Source: Shimia sediminis (GTDB taxonomy: Bacteria > Pseudomonadota > Alphaproteobacteria > Rhodobacterales > Rhodobacteraceae). Taken from it: a DNA stretch of 64,000 nucleotides. The position numbers and the translations under genes are program-made. Positions 43,535 to 52,871 of the stretch are shown here, piece after piece. How positions within the stretch are numbered: the stretch's first letter is position 1; each line of letters opens with the position of its first letter. The stretch spans positions 62,001-126,000 of the forward strand of contig NZ_RYZK01000010.1 in NCBI RefSeq assembly GCF_003990645.1. The letters are read 5' to 3'. The notes beneath the pieces were generated by a model. It did not search any database. It saw nothing but the letters and a program-made list of their open reading frames with translations, and was not told where the DNA came from.

Positions 43535-43669
43535 ATGAAACGCACCTACCAACCCTCGAACCTGGTTCGCAAACGCCGCCACGGTTTTCGTTCGCGCATG
43601 GCCACCAAAGCCGGTCGCAAGATCCTGAACGCACGCCGCGCACGCGGTCGCAAGTCGCTGAGCGCTTAA
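43535..43669 (+). CDS. rpmH: 50S ribosomal protein L34
   Basis: 44 residues, [20 protein letters not shown] onward, ending RGRKSLSA. This is the universal L34 sequence: a very basic protein buried in the large ribosomal subunit. ACGGAG lies upstream of ATG 43535. First gene of the rpmH-rnpA-yidD group, with its own strong promoter. Confidence 0.98.
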   Translation: MKRTYQPSNLVRKRRHGFRSRMATKAGRKILNARRARGRKSLSA

Positions 43670-43694
43670 AGCTCACCGACCCCGTTTAGACGGA

Positions 43695-44117
43695 ATGACA
43701 CCGCCGGAGGCCCCCAAGGATGGCATTGCCGCCCAAGGGGAAACGCCCCCGGCGGTTTCCGTTTGTCTTGAGGTTTTAAAAAAACGCAGCGACTTCCTCG
43801 CCGCGGCCCGCGCCCGCCGTCTGGGTACGGGGGCGATGATGGTGCAGGCGCGTAAACGCCGCGATGACGAAGACGTCGCCGCGAACGTGATCCGCATCGG
43901 CTTTACCTGCTCCAAGAAAGTTGGCAATGCCGTTGCCCGCAACCGTGCCAAGCGCCGGATGCGCGAAGTGGCGCGCCTGATCCTGCCCGCACAAGGCCAA
44001 CCCGGATGGGACTATGTGCTGATCGGTCGCAAAGATGCCACTTCGACTCGCGAATTCGCCGCCCTGCAAGGCGATTTGCGCTACGCGCTGCGCAAACTGC
44101 ACTCTGCCGGGGGTTAG
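43695..44117 (+). CDS. rnpA: Ribonuclease P protein component
   Basis: 140 residues. The conserved helix RNRAKRRMREVARL and IGFTCSKKVGNAVA identify the protein subunit that helps the RNase P RNA bind pre-tRNA. The first 25 residues, from ATG 43695, are an extension beyond the usual core, which begins near VLKKRSDFL, so a later start is possible. It follows rpmH by 25 bp. Confidence 0.95.
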   Translation: MTPPEAPKDGIAAQGETPPAVSVCLEVLKKRSDFLAAARARRLGTGAMMVQARKRRDDEDVAANVIRIGFTCSKKVGNAVARNRAKRRMREVARLILPAQGQPGWDYVLIGRKDATSTREFAALQGDLRYALRKLHSAGG

Positions 44118-44180
44118 GATGCAAAGGCCGGGCATCATATGCGTCTTTCCCTTGATGCAGCATGGGCCTAACATCGCACC

Positions 44181-44435
44181 ATGACCCCGCTCGCCCATAT
44201 CGTTGCTTTGCCCGTCCGGTTCTACCGGCTGGTGTTTTCGCCCTGGGTCGGGTTCAACTGCCGCTATCAACCGACCTGCTCGGCCTATGCCATGGAAGCG
44301 CTGGAGAAACACGGCGCAATCAAAGGCAGCTGGCTTGCCGCCAAACGCATCGGACGCTGTCACCCTCTTGGCGGCGACGGATACGACCCGGTGCCTGATC
44401 CTGCCGCCAAAGCAGACCCAAAAACCGGCAAGTAA
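44181..44435 (+). CDS. yidD: Membrane protein insertion efficiency factor YidD
   Basis: 84 residues with the family core [20 protein letters not shown] and [15 protein letters not shown], including the invariant cysteines. YidD is a small amphipathic inner-membrane-associated protein that aids YidC-dependent insertion. It lies between rnpA and the rest of the yidC region. Confidence 0.95.
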   Translation: MTPLAHIVALPVRFYRLVFSPWVGFNCRYQPTCSAYAMEALEKHGAIKGSWLAAKRIGRCHPLGGDGYDPVPDPAAKADPKTGK

Positions 44436-44543
44436 CCGCCACATCCGCGTCAAGAACGGCCGCCCTCTCCTTTTGCGTCTGGACCCCAAAGCAGGACAGC
44501 TTAAGTTGCAGGTGACAGCATTCCACACCCAAGAGGATTTCCA

Positions 44544-45053
44544 ATGACCTTTGCTAAATTCACCACCGCAGCAGCCCTGACCGCAGCCCTCGCAACCTCG
44601 GCCGCGGCCTCGGATCGCTATACCCACTACGGCTCGGTCGAAGGCTGGAACGTCTTCACCGACGCCGAGAAAAACACCTGCTTTATCGAGGCCAAGGACG
44701 ACGCCGGTAATGTCGTGCAAATGGGCCTGACCGCCGAAGACCGCTCGGTCGCCTATATCGGCGTCTTCACCACCGCCGAGACCGATATCAAGAAGGGCCA
44801 GAAAGAGGCCGTTGCCGTGGTTCTGGGCGATAACCTCTATGTGGGCGAAGCCACCGGCATGCGCGGCAACATCACCAAGGGCTATTCCGGTGGATATGTT
44901 CTGACCAACGACCCTGAAATCGTGATGCAGATCCAGAAGCAGCGCGAAATGGTTGTCTTCCCGGAAAAGGCCTATGGCTTCATCGTCGACCTGACCGGCA
45001 CCTTCAAGGCCATCGAGATGGGCAAGGAATGCAACGCCAAGGCGATGCAATAA
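44544..45053 (+). CDS. Secreted protein, invasion-associated locus B-like
   Basis: 169 residues with a signal peptide (1 to about 22, ATSAAAS). The mature part (WNVFTDAEKNTCFIEAKDD, the later ETDIKKGQKEAVAVVLG, the final GKECNAKAMQ with a second Cys) resembles the IalB-like periplasmic family seen in alphaproteobacteria. A disulfide between the two cysteines is likely. The assignment is tentative and the function unknown. A terminator follows. Confidence 0.7.
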   Translation: MTFAKFTTAAALTAALATSAAASDRYTHYGSVEGWNVFTDAEKNTCFIEAKDDAGNVVQMGLTAEDRSVAYIGVFTTAETDIKKGQKEAVAVVLGDNLYVGEATGMRGNITKGYSGGYVLTNDPEIVMQIQKQREMVVFPEKAYGFIVDLTGTFKAIEMGKECNAKAMQ

Positions 45054-45081
45054 CCCACCCTCTCCTTTTGCCATGATCCAG

Positions 45082-45110
45082 CGCCGCCCCACCCCGGGCG
45101 GCGTTCTCTT
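45082..45110 (+). terminator. Terminator after the IalB-like gene
   Basis: CGCCGCCC (45082-45089) and GGGCGGCG (45096-45103) form an 8-bp GC stem with a 6-base loop, followed by TTCTCTT. Confidence 0.7.
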
Positions 45111-45143
45111 GTCTGATCGAGCCAATTGGCCTAAAGGCAGCCC

Positions 45144-46013
45144 ATGCTTGATGATCTCGACGATATCCACCCGCTGTTCCATGGCGCCCCCTCTTCCGCC
45201 AGCTTCAAGAAGCTGCGCAAACGCATCGTGCGCCAGACGCGCGAAGCGATTGAACAGTATGGCATGATCGAACGCGGCAGTCGTTGGCTGGTGTGCCTGA
45301 GTGGGGGCAAGGACAGCTACACCCTCTTGGCCGTCCTGCACGAGTTGCAGTGGCGCGGCCTTTTGCCCGTCGAAATCCTTGCCTGCAACCTCGATCAGGG
45401 TCAGCCGAACTTTCCGGCCACCGTTCTGCCCGAGTTTCTGGAACGCATGAAAGTGCCCCACAGGATCGAATATCAGGACACTTATAGTGTCGTGAAAGAC
45501 AAGGTGCCCGCAGGCCGCACCTATTGCGCGCTCTGTTCGCGCCTGCGCCGCGGCAACCTCTATCGCATTGCGCGCGAAGAGGGCTGCTCGGCGGTTGTGC
45601 TGGGCCATCACCGCGACGACATCCTCGAAACCTTTTTCATGAACCTTTTCCATGGCGGGCGGCTGGCCACCATGCCGCCAAAACTCGTCAACGAAGAGGG
45701 TGATCTTTTTGTCTATCGCCCGCTGGCCCATGTGGCCGAGGCCGACTGCGAAAAATTTGCCAATGCAATGAACTACCCGATCATTCCCTGCGACCTCTGC
45801 GGCTCGCAGGACGGGTTGCAGCGCCAGCAGGTCAAGCAGATCCTCGACCAGTGGGAGGTCAATTCGCCCGGTCGCCGTCAGGTCATGTTCCGCGCCCTGA
45901 TGAACATCCGTCCGTCGCATATGCTGGACCCCAAATTGTTCGATTTTGCCGGGCTGATGCTCGGATCGAAAGAATTTGAACAAATTGAAACGCAAATACC
46001 GAAGCTGCGTTAA
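45144..46013 (+). CDS. ttcA: tRNA 2-thiocytidine(32) synthetase
   Basis: 289 residues. The PP-loop [10 protein letters not shown] binds ATP. Cysteines in [11 protein letters not shown] and the later [15 protein letters not shown] hold the iron-sulfur cluster and sulfur chemistry. The enzyme thiolates cytidine 32 of some tRNAs, including tRNA-Arg and tRNA-Cys types elsewhere in bacteria. Length and motif order are normal. Confidence 0.95.
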   Translation: MLDDLDDIHPLFHGAPSSASFKKLRKRIVRQTREAIEQYGMIERGSRWLVCLSGGKDSYTLLAVLHELQWRGLLPVEILACNLDQGQPNFPATVLPEFLERMKVPHRIEYQDTYSVVKDKVPAGRTYCALCSRLRRGNLYRIAREEGCSAVVLGHHRDDILETFFMNLFHGGRLATMPPKLVNEEGDLFVYRPLAHVAEADCEKFANAMNYPIIPCDLCGSQDGLQRQQVKQILDQWEVNSPGRRQVMFRALMNIRPSHMLDPKLFDFAGLMLGSKEFEQIETQIPKLR

Positions 46014-46052
46014 CCGACCTCTTGGGCACATCTTTTAACTTGGCCGGGAATC

Positions 46053-47606
46053 ATGTCCCGATGGAGCATCCTGGCCGTGCAACTGCCCAACCTGGCAAAA
46101 TCTCTCGCGCTTTCCGGCCTTGGCCGTCGGCTTTTGGTGCTGTTGGTGCCCCTTTTTACCTTGGGCGCCTACCTGCTTGGGGGGGAGAAATGGCTCTTGC
46201 TCACGGCACTTTTCCTGCCGCTGCCCTTTTTGCTGCGTAAATCGGCGCCTCAGCGAACCGTCGGGCGCAATGATCGCGATGGGTTGACGGGGTTGCTGGT
46301 GTCGGGCGCCTTTGAAGAGGAATCCAACGCCGTTCTCCAGGATCTGGACGGCTCTGGCATGTTATCCGCAACACTGTGTCTGGAACTCGACCGGTTTTCC
46401 GAAGTCCGCAACCGCTATGGCGACAATGCAGCTGAGGATGTCCTGAAGTACGCGGCGCGGCGCATCACCGCGGCACTGCGCAGCAACGATGTGATCGCGC
46501 GCACCGGCGACGCCCGCTTTGCAATTTGCCTTGATCCCGTGCGGGTTCTGGATCTTGAGATCTGCTTGCAGCTGGCCAGCCGCCTGCAAACCGCATTGGA
46601 AGAACCTGTGCCACTGCAATCCGTTTCGATCTATCCGACCTGTTCTGTGGGTTTCTGCCTTTCCTCGCGTCTCGGGCACCCCAATGGGGCGACCCTGTTT
46701 GAGGCCGCAGACATGGCACTGTCCGAGGCGCGCCGCACCGGGGTCTCGTCGATCCGGGCGTATCAGCCAGGATTTCGTCGCCGTGTGGCATCGCGGCGCA
46801 AGAATGATCTCGAGGCCAGCAAGGCATTGGACCGCGGCCAGATCCAAGCCTGGTTCCAGCCACAGCTTTGCACCAACACAGGGCGCGTGTCGGGGTTCGA
46901 AACACTGGCCCGCTGGAATCACCCCAAACGCGGCATCATCCCCCCGGTTGAGTTTCTGGGACCCATGCAGCAAAGCGGTCAGCTAGAGCGTCTGGCCAGC
47001 CGCATGCTGGCCGAGGCTCTTGGCGCGCTCAAGGCCTGGCACAAAGCCGGATGGGATGTTCCGACTATCGGGGTTAACTTTGCCGGAGAAGAACTGCAAA
47101 ATCCCGCCCTGCTGGACAAGATACGCTGGGAGCTGGACCGCTTTTCGCTTGAACCGCAGAATCTCTCGGTCGAAGTGCTTGAAACCGTGATTGCCGGGAC
47201 GCCGGACGACGTGGTCGTGCGCAATGTGAACGGGCTGGCCGAATTGGGGTGTGGTATCGATCTCGACGATTTTGGCACCGGTCATGCCTCGATATCGTCG
47301 ATCCGCCGCCTGCGCGCCTCGCGGCTCAAGATCGACCGTTCTTTTGTCACCCGGATTGATCAGGATATCGAACAACAGCGAATGGTAGCCGCCATCGTCA
47401 CCATGGCAGAGAGGCTGGGCCTTGAAACCCTGGCCGAAGGTGTAGAGACCCCCGGCGAACACGCCATGTTGGCGCAACTTGGCTGTGACCATGTGCAGGG
47501 CTTTGGTCTGGGACGGCCCATGCCGTTTGAAAAAACCTTCGAATGGTTGCGCGCCTATCATGCACACACACCGGACATGCCGGAAATTCCCCAACGCGGC
47601 CTCTGA
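46053..47606 (+). CDS. GGDEF/EAL protein with degenerate GGDEF, probable c-di-GMP phosphodiesterase
   Basis: 517 residues. Two membrane segments (about 25-60) anchor the protein. In the GGDEF domain the catalytic motif reads TGDAR (151-155), so cyclase activity is unlikely. The EAL domain keeps ETLARWNHP (EAL variant ETL), DDFGTGHAS and EGVET, most of the residues for metal and c-di-GMP. I infer a phosphodiesterase or a c-di-GMP sensor. It lies between ttcA and yidC. Confidence 0.9.
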   Translation: MSRWSILAVQLPNLAKSLALSGLGRRLLVLLVPLFTLGAYLLGGEKWLLLTALFLPLPFLLRKSAPQRTVGRNDRDGLTGLLVSGAFEEESNAVLQDLDGSGMLSATLCLELDRFSEVRNRYGDNAAEDVLKYAARRITAALRSNDVIARTGDARFAICLDPVRVLDLEICLQLASRLQTALEEPVPLQSVSIYPTCSVGFCLSSRLGHPNGATLFEAADMALSEARRTGVSSIRAYQPGFRRRVASRRKNDLEASKALDRGQIQAWFQPQLCTNTGRVSGFETLARWNHPKRGIIPPVEFLGPMQQSGQLERLASRMLAEALGALKAWHKAGWDVPTIGVNFAGEELQNPALLDKIRWELDRFSLEPQNLSVEVLETVIAGTPDDVVVRNVNGLAELGCGIDLDDFGTGHASISSIRRLRASRLKIDRSFVTRIDQDIEQQRMVAAIVTMAERLGLETLAEGVETPGEHAMLAQLGCDHVQGFGLGRPMPFEKTFEWLRAYHAHTPDMPEIPQRGL

Positions 47607-47726
47607 AACGGTGTGAGGGGGTCGCAATCGGGCAGAACGGCGCTGCCGGGGCCGGAATCCGCTTGACCTTTTGGCCGCACCTCTGTTGAACCACCCCAAC
47701 GTTTCAAGACACAGGTGGCCCAGGCA

Positions 47727-49538
47727 ATGGACGATCAGAACAAGAACCTCATCCTCGCGACGGCGCTCAGCTTTGCCGTGATTCTGGTTTGGTTTCTCCT
47801 GTTCCCCCCACCCGATCAACCGCTCGAAGACCCCAATGCGCCCGCGGTCACAGCCGACAACGCGCAGCCTGCCGCGATCACGTCGTCTACCGCTGCGCCG
47901 GTCGGAACAACACCGTCCACCGCGGACACCGCCGAACAGGCCAACGCGCCGCGTATCGACATCGAAACCGACCGTCTCAGCGGCTCGATCTCGCTCTTGG
48001 GCGGGCGTCTCGACGATCTGAAACTGAAAGACTACCGCGAAGAGCTGGCCGAAGACTCGCCCATCGTGACCTTCCTGTCGCCCAAGGGCCAGCCCCACGC
48101 CTATTACGCGCTCTATGGCTGGGCCCCCGGCGCAGGCCTTGACCTCGACACCGTGCCCGGCGCCAACACCGTCTGGTCGGTCGAGGGCAACGACACGCTC
48201 AGCGAAACCGCCCCGGTGACGCTGAAATGGGACAATGGCACCGGTCTGACCTTCCGCCGCACCATCGCCGTCGACGAGGATTATCTGTTCACCGTCACGC
48301 AAAGCGTTGAAAACACTGGCGCAGGCACGGTTTCGATGGCCCCTTACGGCACGCTGACCCGCCATGGCGAACCCGAAGACCTGAAGAACTTTTTCATCCT
48401 GCACGAGGGCCCGATGCGCCAACTCGCCGAAGAGCGCGAAGACCTCGACTATGACGACATGCAGGACTTTGGCGCCGACCCGGTCTGGGGCGCAGGTGCC
48501 AGCGTCGAACAGGTCCCCGCCAACGGCTGGACCGGCTTTACCGATCACTTCTGGATGGCCATGCTGATCCCGCAAAACGATCAGCCCTTTACGTCGGTCC
48601 TGCGCTATTCAGCCCAGGCTGACACCTACGAGGCCATTGCCCGCTTCCCGACCATGACATTGGCTCCCGGTGAGACACAGGAAATCACCTCGCGCCTCTT
48701 TGCCGGGGCCAAGGAATGGGAAACCATCCGCAACTACCAGAACGAAGACGGCATCCACCGCTTCCTCGACACCATCGACTGGGGTTGGTTCTTTTTTCTG
48801 ACCAAGCCGATTTTCTGGCTCTTGCACAACCTCAACGTTGTCATCGGCAACATGGGGTGGTCGATCATCGGCCTGACCATCATCATCAAGATCGTGGTCT
48901 TCCCGCTGGCCTATAAATCTTATGCCTCGATGGCGAAGATGAAGGAACTGCAGCCACAGATGGAAAAGCTGAAAGAGGCCGCCGGAGACGACCGCCAGAA
49001 GATGCAGCAATCCATGATGGAGCTTTACAAGAAGGAAAAGGTAAACCCCGCCTCTGGCTGTTTGCCGATCCTGATCCAGATCCCGATCTTCTTCTCGCTC
49101 TACAAGGTGATCTTCGTCACGCTGGAACTGCGCCATGCCCCCTGGGCGCTCTGGATCAATGACCTTTCGGCGCCGGACCCCTCGTCGATCCTGAACCTCT
49201 TTGGTCTTCTGCCCTTCCTGCCACCCGAACCCGGCTCGATGCTCGCGATCATCAGCCTCGGCGTGCTGCCGATCCTTCTGGGTATCTCGATGTGGCTGCA
49301 ACAGAAACTGAACCCGGCACCCACCGATCCGACGCAACAGATGATCTTTGCGTGGATGCCCTGGGTCTTCATGTTCATGCTCGGCAGCTTTGCGTCCGGC
49401 CTCGTGCTCTACTGGATCACCAACAACGTGATCACCTTTACGCAGCAGTACCTGATCATGCGCAGCCACGGCTATAAACCAGACGTGTTCGGCAACATCA
49501 AAGGGTCGTTCAAGCGTAAAGAAAAGGCCAAGGACTGA
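47727..49538 (+). CDS. yidC: Membrane protein insertase YidC
   Basis: 603 residues from ATG 47727; GTG 47715 is an alternative. One N-terminal membrane segment (MDDQNKNLILATALSFAVIL) leads to a large periplasmic beta domain, and then the insertase core with five helices (NMGWSIIGLTIIIKIVVFPL, CLPILIQIPIFFSLYK, FASGLVLYWITNNVITF). It inserts inner membrane proteins alone or with Sec. Its stop overlaps the start of the MOSC gene. Confidence 0.97.
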   Translation: MDDQNKNLILATALSFAVILVWFLLFPPPDQPLEDPNAPAVTADNAQPAAITSSTAAPVGTTPSTADTAEQANAPRIDIETDRLSGSISLLGGRLDDLKLKDYREELAEDSPIVTFLSPKGQPHAYYALYGWAPGAGLDLDTVPGANTVWSVEGNDTLSETAPVTLKWDNGTGLTFRRTIAVDEDYLFTVTQSVENTGAGTVSMAPYGTLTRHGEPEDLKNFFILHEGPMRQLAEEREDLDYDDMQDFGADPVWGAGASVEQVPANGWTGFTDHFWMAMLIPQNDQPFTSVLRYSAQADTYEAIARFPTMTLAPGETQEITSRLFAGAKEWETIRNYQNEDGIHRFLDTIDWGWFFFLTKPIFWLLHNLNVVIGNMGWSIIGLTIIIKIVVFPLAYKSYASMAKMKELQPQMEKLKEAAGDDRQKMQQSMMELYKKEKVNPASGCLPILIQIPIFFSLYKVIFVTLELRHAPWALWINDLSAPDPSSILNLFGLLPFLPPEPGSMLAIISLGVLPILLGISMWLQQKLNPAPTDPTQQMIFAWMPWVFMFMLGSFASGLVLYWITNNVITFTQQYLIMRSHGYKPDVFGNIKGSFKRKEKAKD

Positions 49539-50281
49539 TGGCGCCCCGCGTCGCAGCCCTCTGGCGGCACCCAATCAAAAGCCACGGGCGGGAAGCGCTG
49601 CAAAGCATAGCCCTGACTGCTGGCCAGACGATGCCCTGGGACCGCCGCTGGGCCGTGACGCACGAAGCTTCCAAGGCGGACGGCAGCCGTTGGGTGCCCT
49701 GCGCCAACTTTTCGCGCGGGGCCAAGGCTCCGGGACTGATGGCGATTTCCGCAACCTCGGACGAAGCCCTGAACACGGTGACCCTGAACCACCCGAAGTT
49801 GGGTGAGTTCACCTTTGACCCCGACAAGCAGCTTTTGGGCTTTCTCGACTGGATTCGCCCAATCATGCCCGCCGAGCGCGCGCAGTCGGCCAAGATCATC
49901 CGTGTTGATGGCATTGGCATGACCGACACCGACTTTCCGTCGATCAGCCTTTTGAACATCGCGTCGAATGACGCATTGGCCGGCCAGATGCAGACCGATC
50001 TCGCGATGGAACGCTGGCGCGGCAATATCATCATGGACGGATTTGACCCTTGGGCCGAAAAAGGCTGGGTGGGCAAGACTGTGAAACTCGGCAGTGCCGA
50101 ACTTGAGGTCCGCGAGGAAATCACCCGCTGCCTTGCCACCACGGCCAATCCCGCGACCGGCCTCCGGGACGAGGACACGCTTGGCGCGCTGAACGCCCTT
50201 GGCCATCAGGAATTCGGCGTCTACGGCGTTGTTACCAAGACCGGCAAGGTCTCGGTTGGCGACGCGATTGAGGTCATCTGA
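49538..50281 (+). CDS. MOSC domain protein
   Basis: 247 residues: an N-terminal MOSC_N beta barrel (VAALWRHPIKSHGREAL) and a MOSC domain with GAGN-like turns and the conserved Cys in REEITRCLATTANPATG. The MOSC family carries sulfur for molybdenum cofactor-type reactions or reduces N-hydroxylated compounds. It is coupled by TGATG overlaps to yidC before it and engB after it. Confidence 0.88.
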   Translation: MAPRVAALWRHPIKSHGREALQSIALTAGQTMPWDRRWAVTHEASKADGSRWVPCANFSRGAKAPGLMAISATSDEALNTVTLNHPKLGEFTFDPDKQLLGFLDWIRPIMPAERAQSAKIIRVDGIGMTDTDFPSISLLNIASNDALAGQMQTDLAMERWRGNIIMDGFDPWAEKGWVGKTVKLGSAELEVREEITRCLATTANPATGLRDEDTLGALNALGHQEFGVYGVVTKTGKVSVGDAIEVI

Positions 50282-50934
50282 TGCAGCTCCCTTTCCCCAT
50301 TGTCGAAGAGCCCGACGCACACGCCCGCGAGACTGGCCGCAAGCTTTTTGCCGGCAACAACAGCGAATTCCTCAAGGGTGTCGTGGCCATGTCCGGACTG
50401 CCCGTCGCGGACCGGGTCGAAGTGTGTTTTGCGGGGCGGTCGAACGTTGGCAAATCCACCCTGATCAACGCGCTCACCGGGCGCACGCGGCTGGCCCGCG
50501 CCTCGAACACGCCGGGCCGTACGCAAGAGATCAACTATTTCACGCTGGCTGACAGCCACTATCTCGTCGACCTGCCGGGCTATGGCTATGCCAACGCGCC
50601 GCTGCCGGTGATCGAGAAATGGCAGAAGCTCCTGAAGCAATACCTTTCGGGCCGTGCCACCCTGCGTCGCGCCTTTGTGCTGATTGACGCGCGCCATGGT
50701 GTCAAATCCGTCGACGAAGAGATCATGAGCCTCCTCGACAGTGCGGCCGTCACCTTTCAGGTGGTCATGACCAAGGCCGACAAGGTCAAGGAAAAGGACC
50801 GCGCCAAGGTTCTGGATCAAGTGCGCGCCAGGCTCTCGAAGCACCCCGCCGCGTTTCCCGAACTGGTGCTGACCTCCAGCGAAAAGGGCGACGGTATCGC
50901 CACCCTGCGCGCCATCATCGCAGGCCTCGCCTGA
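50281..50934 (+). CDS. engB: Ribosome biogenesis GTPase EngB (YihA/YsxC)
   Basis: 217 residues with G1 GRSNVGKST, G2 region NTPGRTQEINYF, G3 DLPGYGYA, G4 TKADK and the C-terminal SSEKGDG (G5). EngB helps assemble the 50S subunit. It starts on the last base of the MOSC stop codon. Confidence 0.96.
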   Translation: MQLPFPIVEEPDAHARETGRKLFAGNNSEFLKGVVAMSGLPVADRVEVCFAGRSNVGKSTLINALTGRTRLARASNTPGRTQEINYFTLADSHYLVDLPGYGYANAPLPVIEKWQKLLKQYLSGRATLRRAFVLIDARHGVKSVDEEIMSLLDSAAVTFQVVMTKADKVKEKDRAKVLDQVRARLSKHPAAFPELVLTSSEKGDGIATLRAIIAGLA

Positions 50935-51008
50935 TCCTCACGTTAACCCTTTCGGTGGTTTTACCGCCACCGTGCGGGACGTTAATGCGGGGGCATACCG
51001 GCCCCAAC

Positions 51009-51041
51009 ACCGACGCAATACCGACGTTATACCGACGCGAT
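51009..51041 (+). repeat. Three tandem 11-bp repeats
   Basis: ACCGACGCAAT, ACCGACGTTAT, ACCGACGCGAT in direct array, with a decayed fourth unit at 51042-51052. They lie in the 159-bp gap between the convergent engB and SDR genes. A CGGTGG/CCACCG hairpin lies just before them at about 50953-50972. Confidence 0.75.
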
Positions 51042-51093
51042 ACAGATCGCGGTTTTGCCATAAAACACAGGCCTTAACCCCTGATTCGCGCGA

Positions 51094-51825
51094 CTACACG
51101 TGCTGCGCGCCGTTAACCTCGATTTCAGCGCCGGAAATGTATGAACTTTCTCCTGAGCACAGAAAGTAGATCGCCGCCGCGACTTCTTCGGGTTGTCCCA
51201 GTCGTTGCAGGGGCAGCTTTTCGACGATCTTGTCAGTGCCGGGGCTGAGGATCGCAGTCTCCACCTCGCCCGGCGCAATGGCATTGACCCGCACCCCCAA
51301 GGGTCCGAAATCATGCGCCATTTCCCGCGTCAGCGCGGCCAGCGCCGCCTTGGACGTGGCATAGGCCGCCCCGGCAAAGGGATGCACCCGACTTCCGGCA
51401 ATCGAGGTGACGTTGACCACCGATCCCTTGGCCGCAGCCAACTCTTCCCGCAACCCCCGCGCCAACACGACCGACGCGAAAAAGTTGACGTGAAACACCT
51501 GTCCCCATGTGGTCAGATCCGTGGTGAGCGTGTTCAACCGCTGACCCTCTGGCCCCTTCGGAGACACCCCGGCATTGTTCACCAACGCATCCAGCCGCCC
51601 CCCCAGCATCTCTTGCAGCACACCAACCGCGTTGATCGTGTCGGCGGGGTCGGACAGGTCCAGCTGCAAGTGGTTGGAAGGCTTGGCAAAAGGGCACTCC
51701 GGCGCGCAGGGCGTCCGTGACACGGTGACCACCCGCCACCCCTCGCGATTGAACCGGCGCACCGTGGCGTGGCCGATGCCGCGACTTGCGCCTGTAATCA
51801 AAAGGGTTTTTTGGGAATCACCCAT
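51094..51825 (-). CDS. Short-chain dehydrogenase/reductase
   Basis: 243 residues. The Rossmann loop is TGASRGIGHA, the core motif NNAG, the catalytic serine lies in NVTSIAGS and the YxxxK pair is YATSK. The C-terminal SGAEIEVNGAQHV is typical of classical SDRs. Substrate unknown. It converges on engB and is divergent from argB. Confidence 0.9.
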   Translation of the reverse strand: MGDSQKTLLITGASRGIGHATVRRFNREGWRVVTVSRTPCAPECPFAKPSNHLQLDLSDPADTINAVGVLQEMLGGRLDALVNNAGVSPKGPEGQRLNTLTTDLTTWGQVFHVNFFASVVLARGLREELAAAKGSVVNVTSIAGSRVHPFAGAAYATSKAALAALTREMAHDFGPLGVRVNAIAPGEVETAILSPGTDKIVEKLPLQRLGQPEEVAAAIYFLCSGESSYISGAEIEVNGAQHV

Positions 51826-51938
51826 GATCTTGCTCCTGACCTCTTCGGCGCTACTCTATGCCCTTCCTCTGCGGCTGCAATGCCTCTTGGCAGGTGCGGC
51901 CCAACCGTCTAACAACGTCGCCCAAGAGGACACTGACC

Positions 51939-52802
51939 ATGAAGAAGCAGAACATGAACCGCGATTGGATCGCCACCGCCCGCACCCTGTCCCAGGCCCT
52001 GCCCTATCTGCAGCGCTACACAGGGGCGATTGTTGTCATCAAGCTCGGCGGTCACGCTATGGGCAGCGACGAAGCGATGGATGATTTCGCCCGTGACGTG
52101 GTGCTGATGCGCCAGGTCGGCGTCAACCCGGTGATCGTGCATGGTGGTGGCCCGATGATCAACGCGATGCTGGAGCGCCTTGAAATCCAATCGGAATTCG
52201 TCGACGGCAAACGGGTTACCGATGCCGCCACCGTCGAAGTTGTGGAAATGGTGCTGTCGGGCGTCGTCAACAAGCGCATCGTTCAGGCCATCAACGGTCA
52301 GGGTGGCAAGGCCGTCGGCCTTTCGGGCAAGGACACCAACCTCATGGTCTGCGATCAGACCAACCCGGACCTTGGATTTGTCGGCACCCCTGCGGAAATG
52401 AACCCTGACTTCCTGCACGAATTGTTCGCCACCGACACCATCCCCGTGATCGCCCCCCTGGGCGCGGGCCGCAATGGCGAAACCTTCAACGTCAACGGCG
52501 ACACCGCCGCCGGTGCCATCGCTGCTGCCCTCAAGGCTGATCGCCTGCTTCTGCTCACCGATGTGGCTGGGGTCAAAGGCGCCGATGGCGATGTCATGAC
52601 CGAGTTGAAGGCCCAGCAAATTCGCGACCTGACTGCGGATGGCACCATCGCAGGCGGTATGATCCCCAAGACCGAAACCGCGCTCAACGCCATCGACGGT
52701 GGAGTACGCGCTGTGGTCATCCTCGATGGTCGCGCGCCCAATGCCTGCCTGCTCGAACTGTTTACAGAACACGGTGCAGGCTCTTTGATCCGAGGAGACT
52801 GA
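51939..52802 (+). CDS. argB: N-acetylglutamate kinase
   Basis: 287 residues from ATG 51939 (AAGAGGA upstream); the open frame begins at 51858 without homology. Motifs: [45 protein letters not shown]. It phosphorylates N-acetylglutamate in arginine biosynthesis and is usually the feedback-controlled step. Confidence 0.97.
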   Translation: MKKQNMNRDWIATARTLSQALPYLQRYTGAIVVIKLGGHAMGSDEAMDDFARDVVLMRQVGVNPVIVHGGGPMINAMLERLEIQSEFVDGKRVTDAATVEVVEMVLSGVVNKRIVQAINGQGGKAVGLSGKDTNLMVCDQTNPDLGFVGTPAEMNPDFLHELFATDTIPVIAPLGAGRNGETFNVNGDTAAGAIAAALKADRLLLLTDVAGVKGADGDVMTELKAQQIRDLTADGTIAGGMIPKTETALNAIDGGVRAVVILDGRAPNACLLELFTEHGAGSLIRGD

Positions 52803-52871
52803 ACTCAGGGCTTACAATATTCCGCAGACGGAATATATCTATCGAACCCCCTTTTGTGAAAAGGAACCGCG

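Noticed and set aside
43776-46031. 751-codon minus-strand open frame
   Set aside because: It runs opposite rnpA, yidD, the IalB-like gene and ttcA, all recognisable. Long antisense frames are expected at this GC content.
46983-48575. 530-codon minus-strand open frame
   Set aside because: Antisense to the GGDEF/EAL gene and yidC; no motif.
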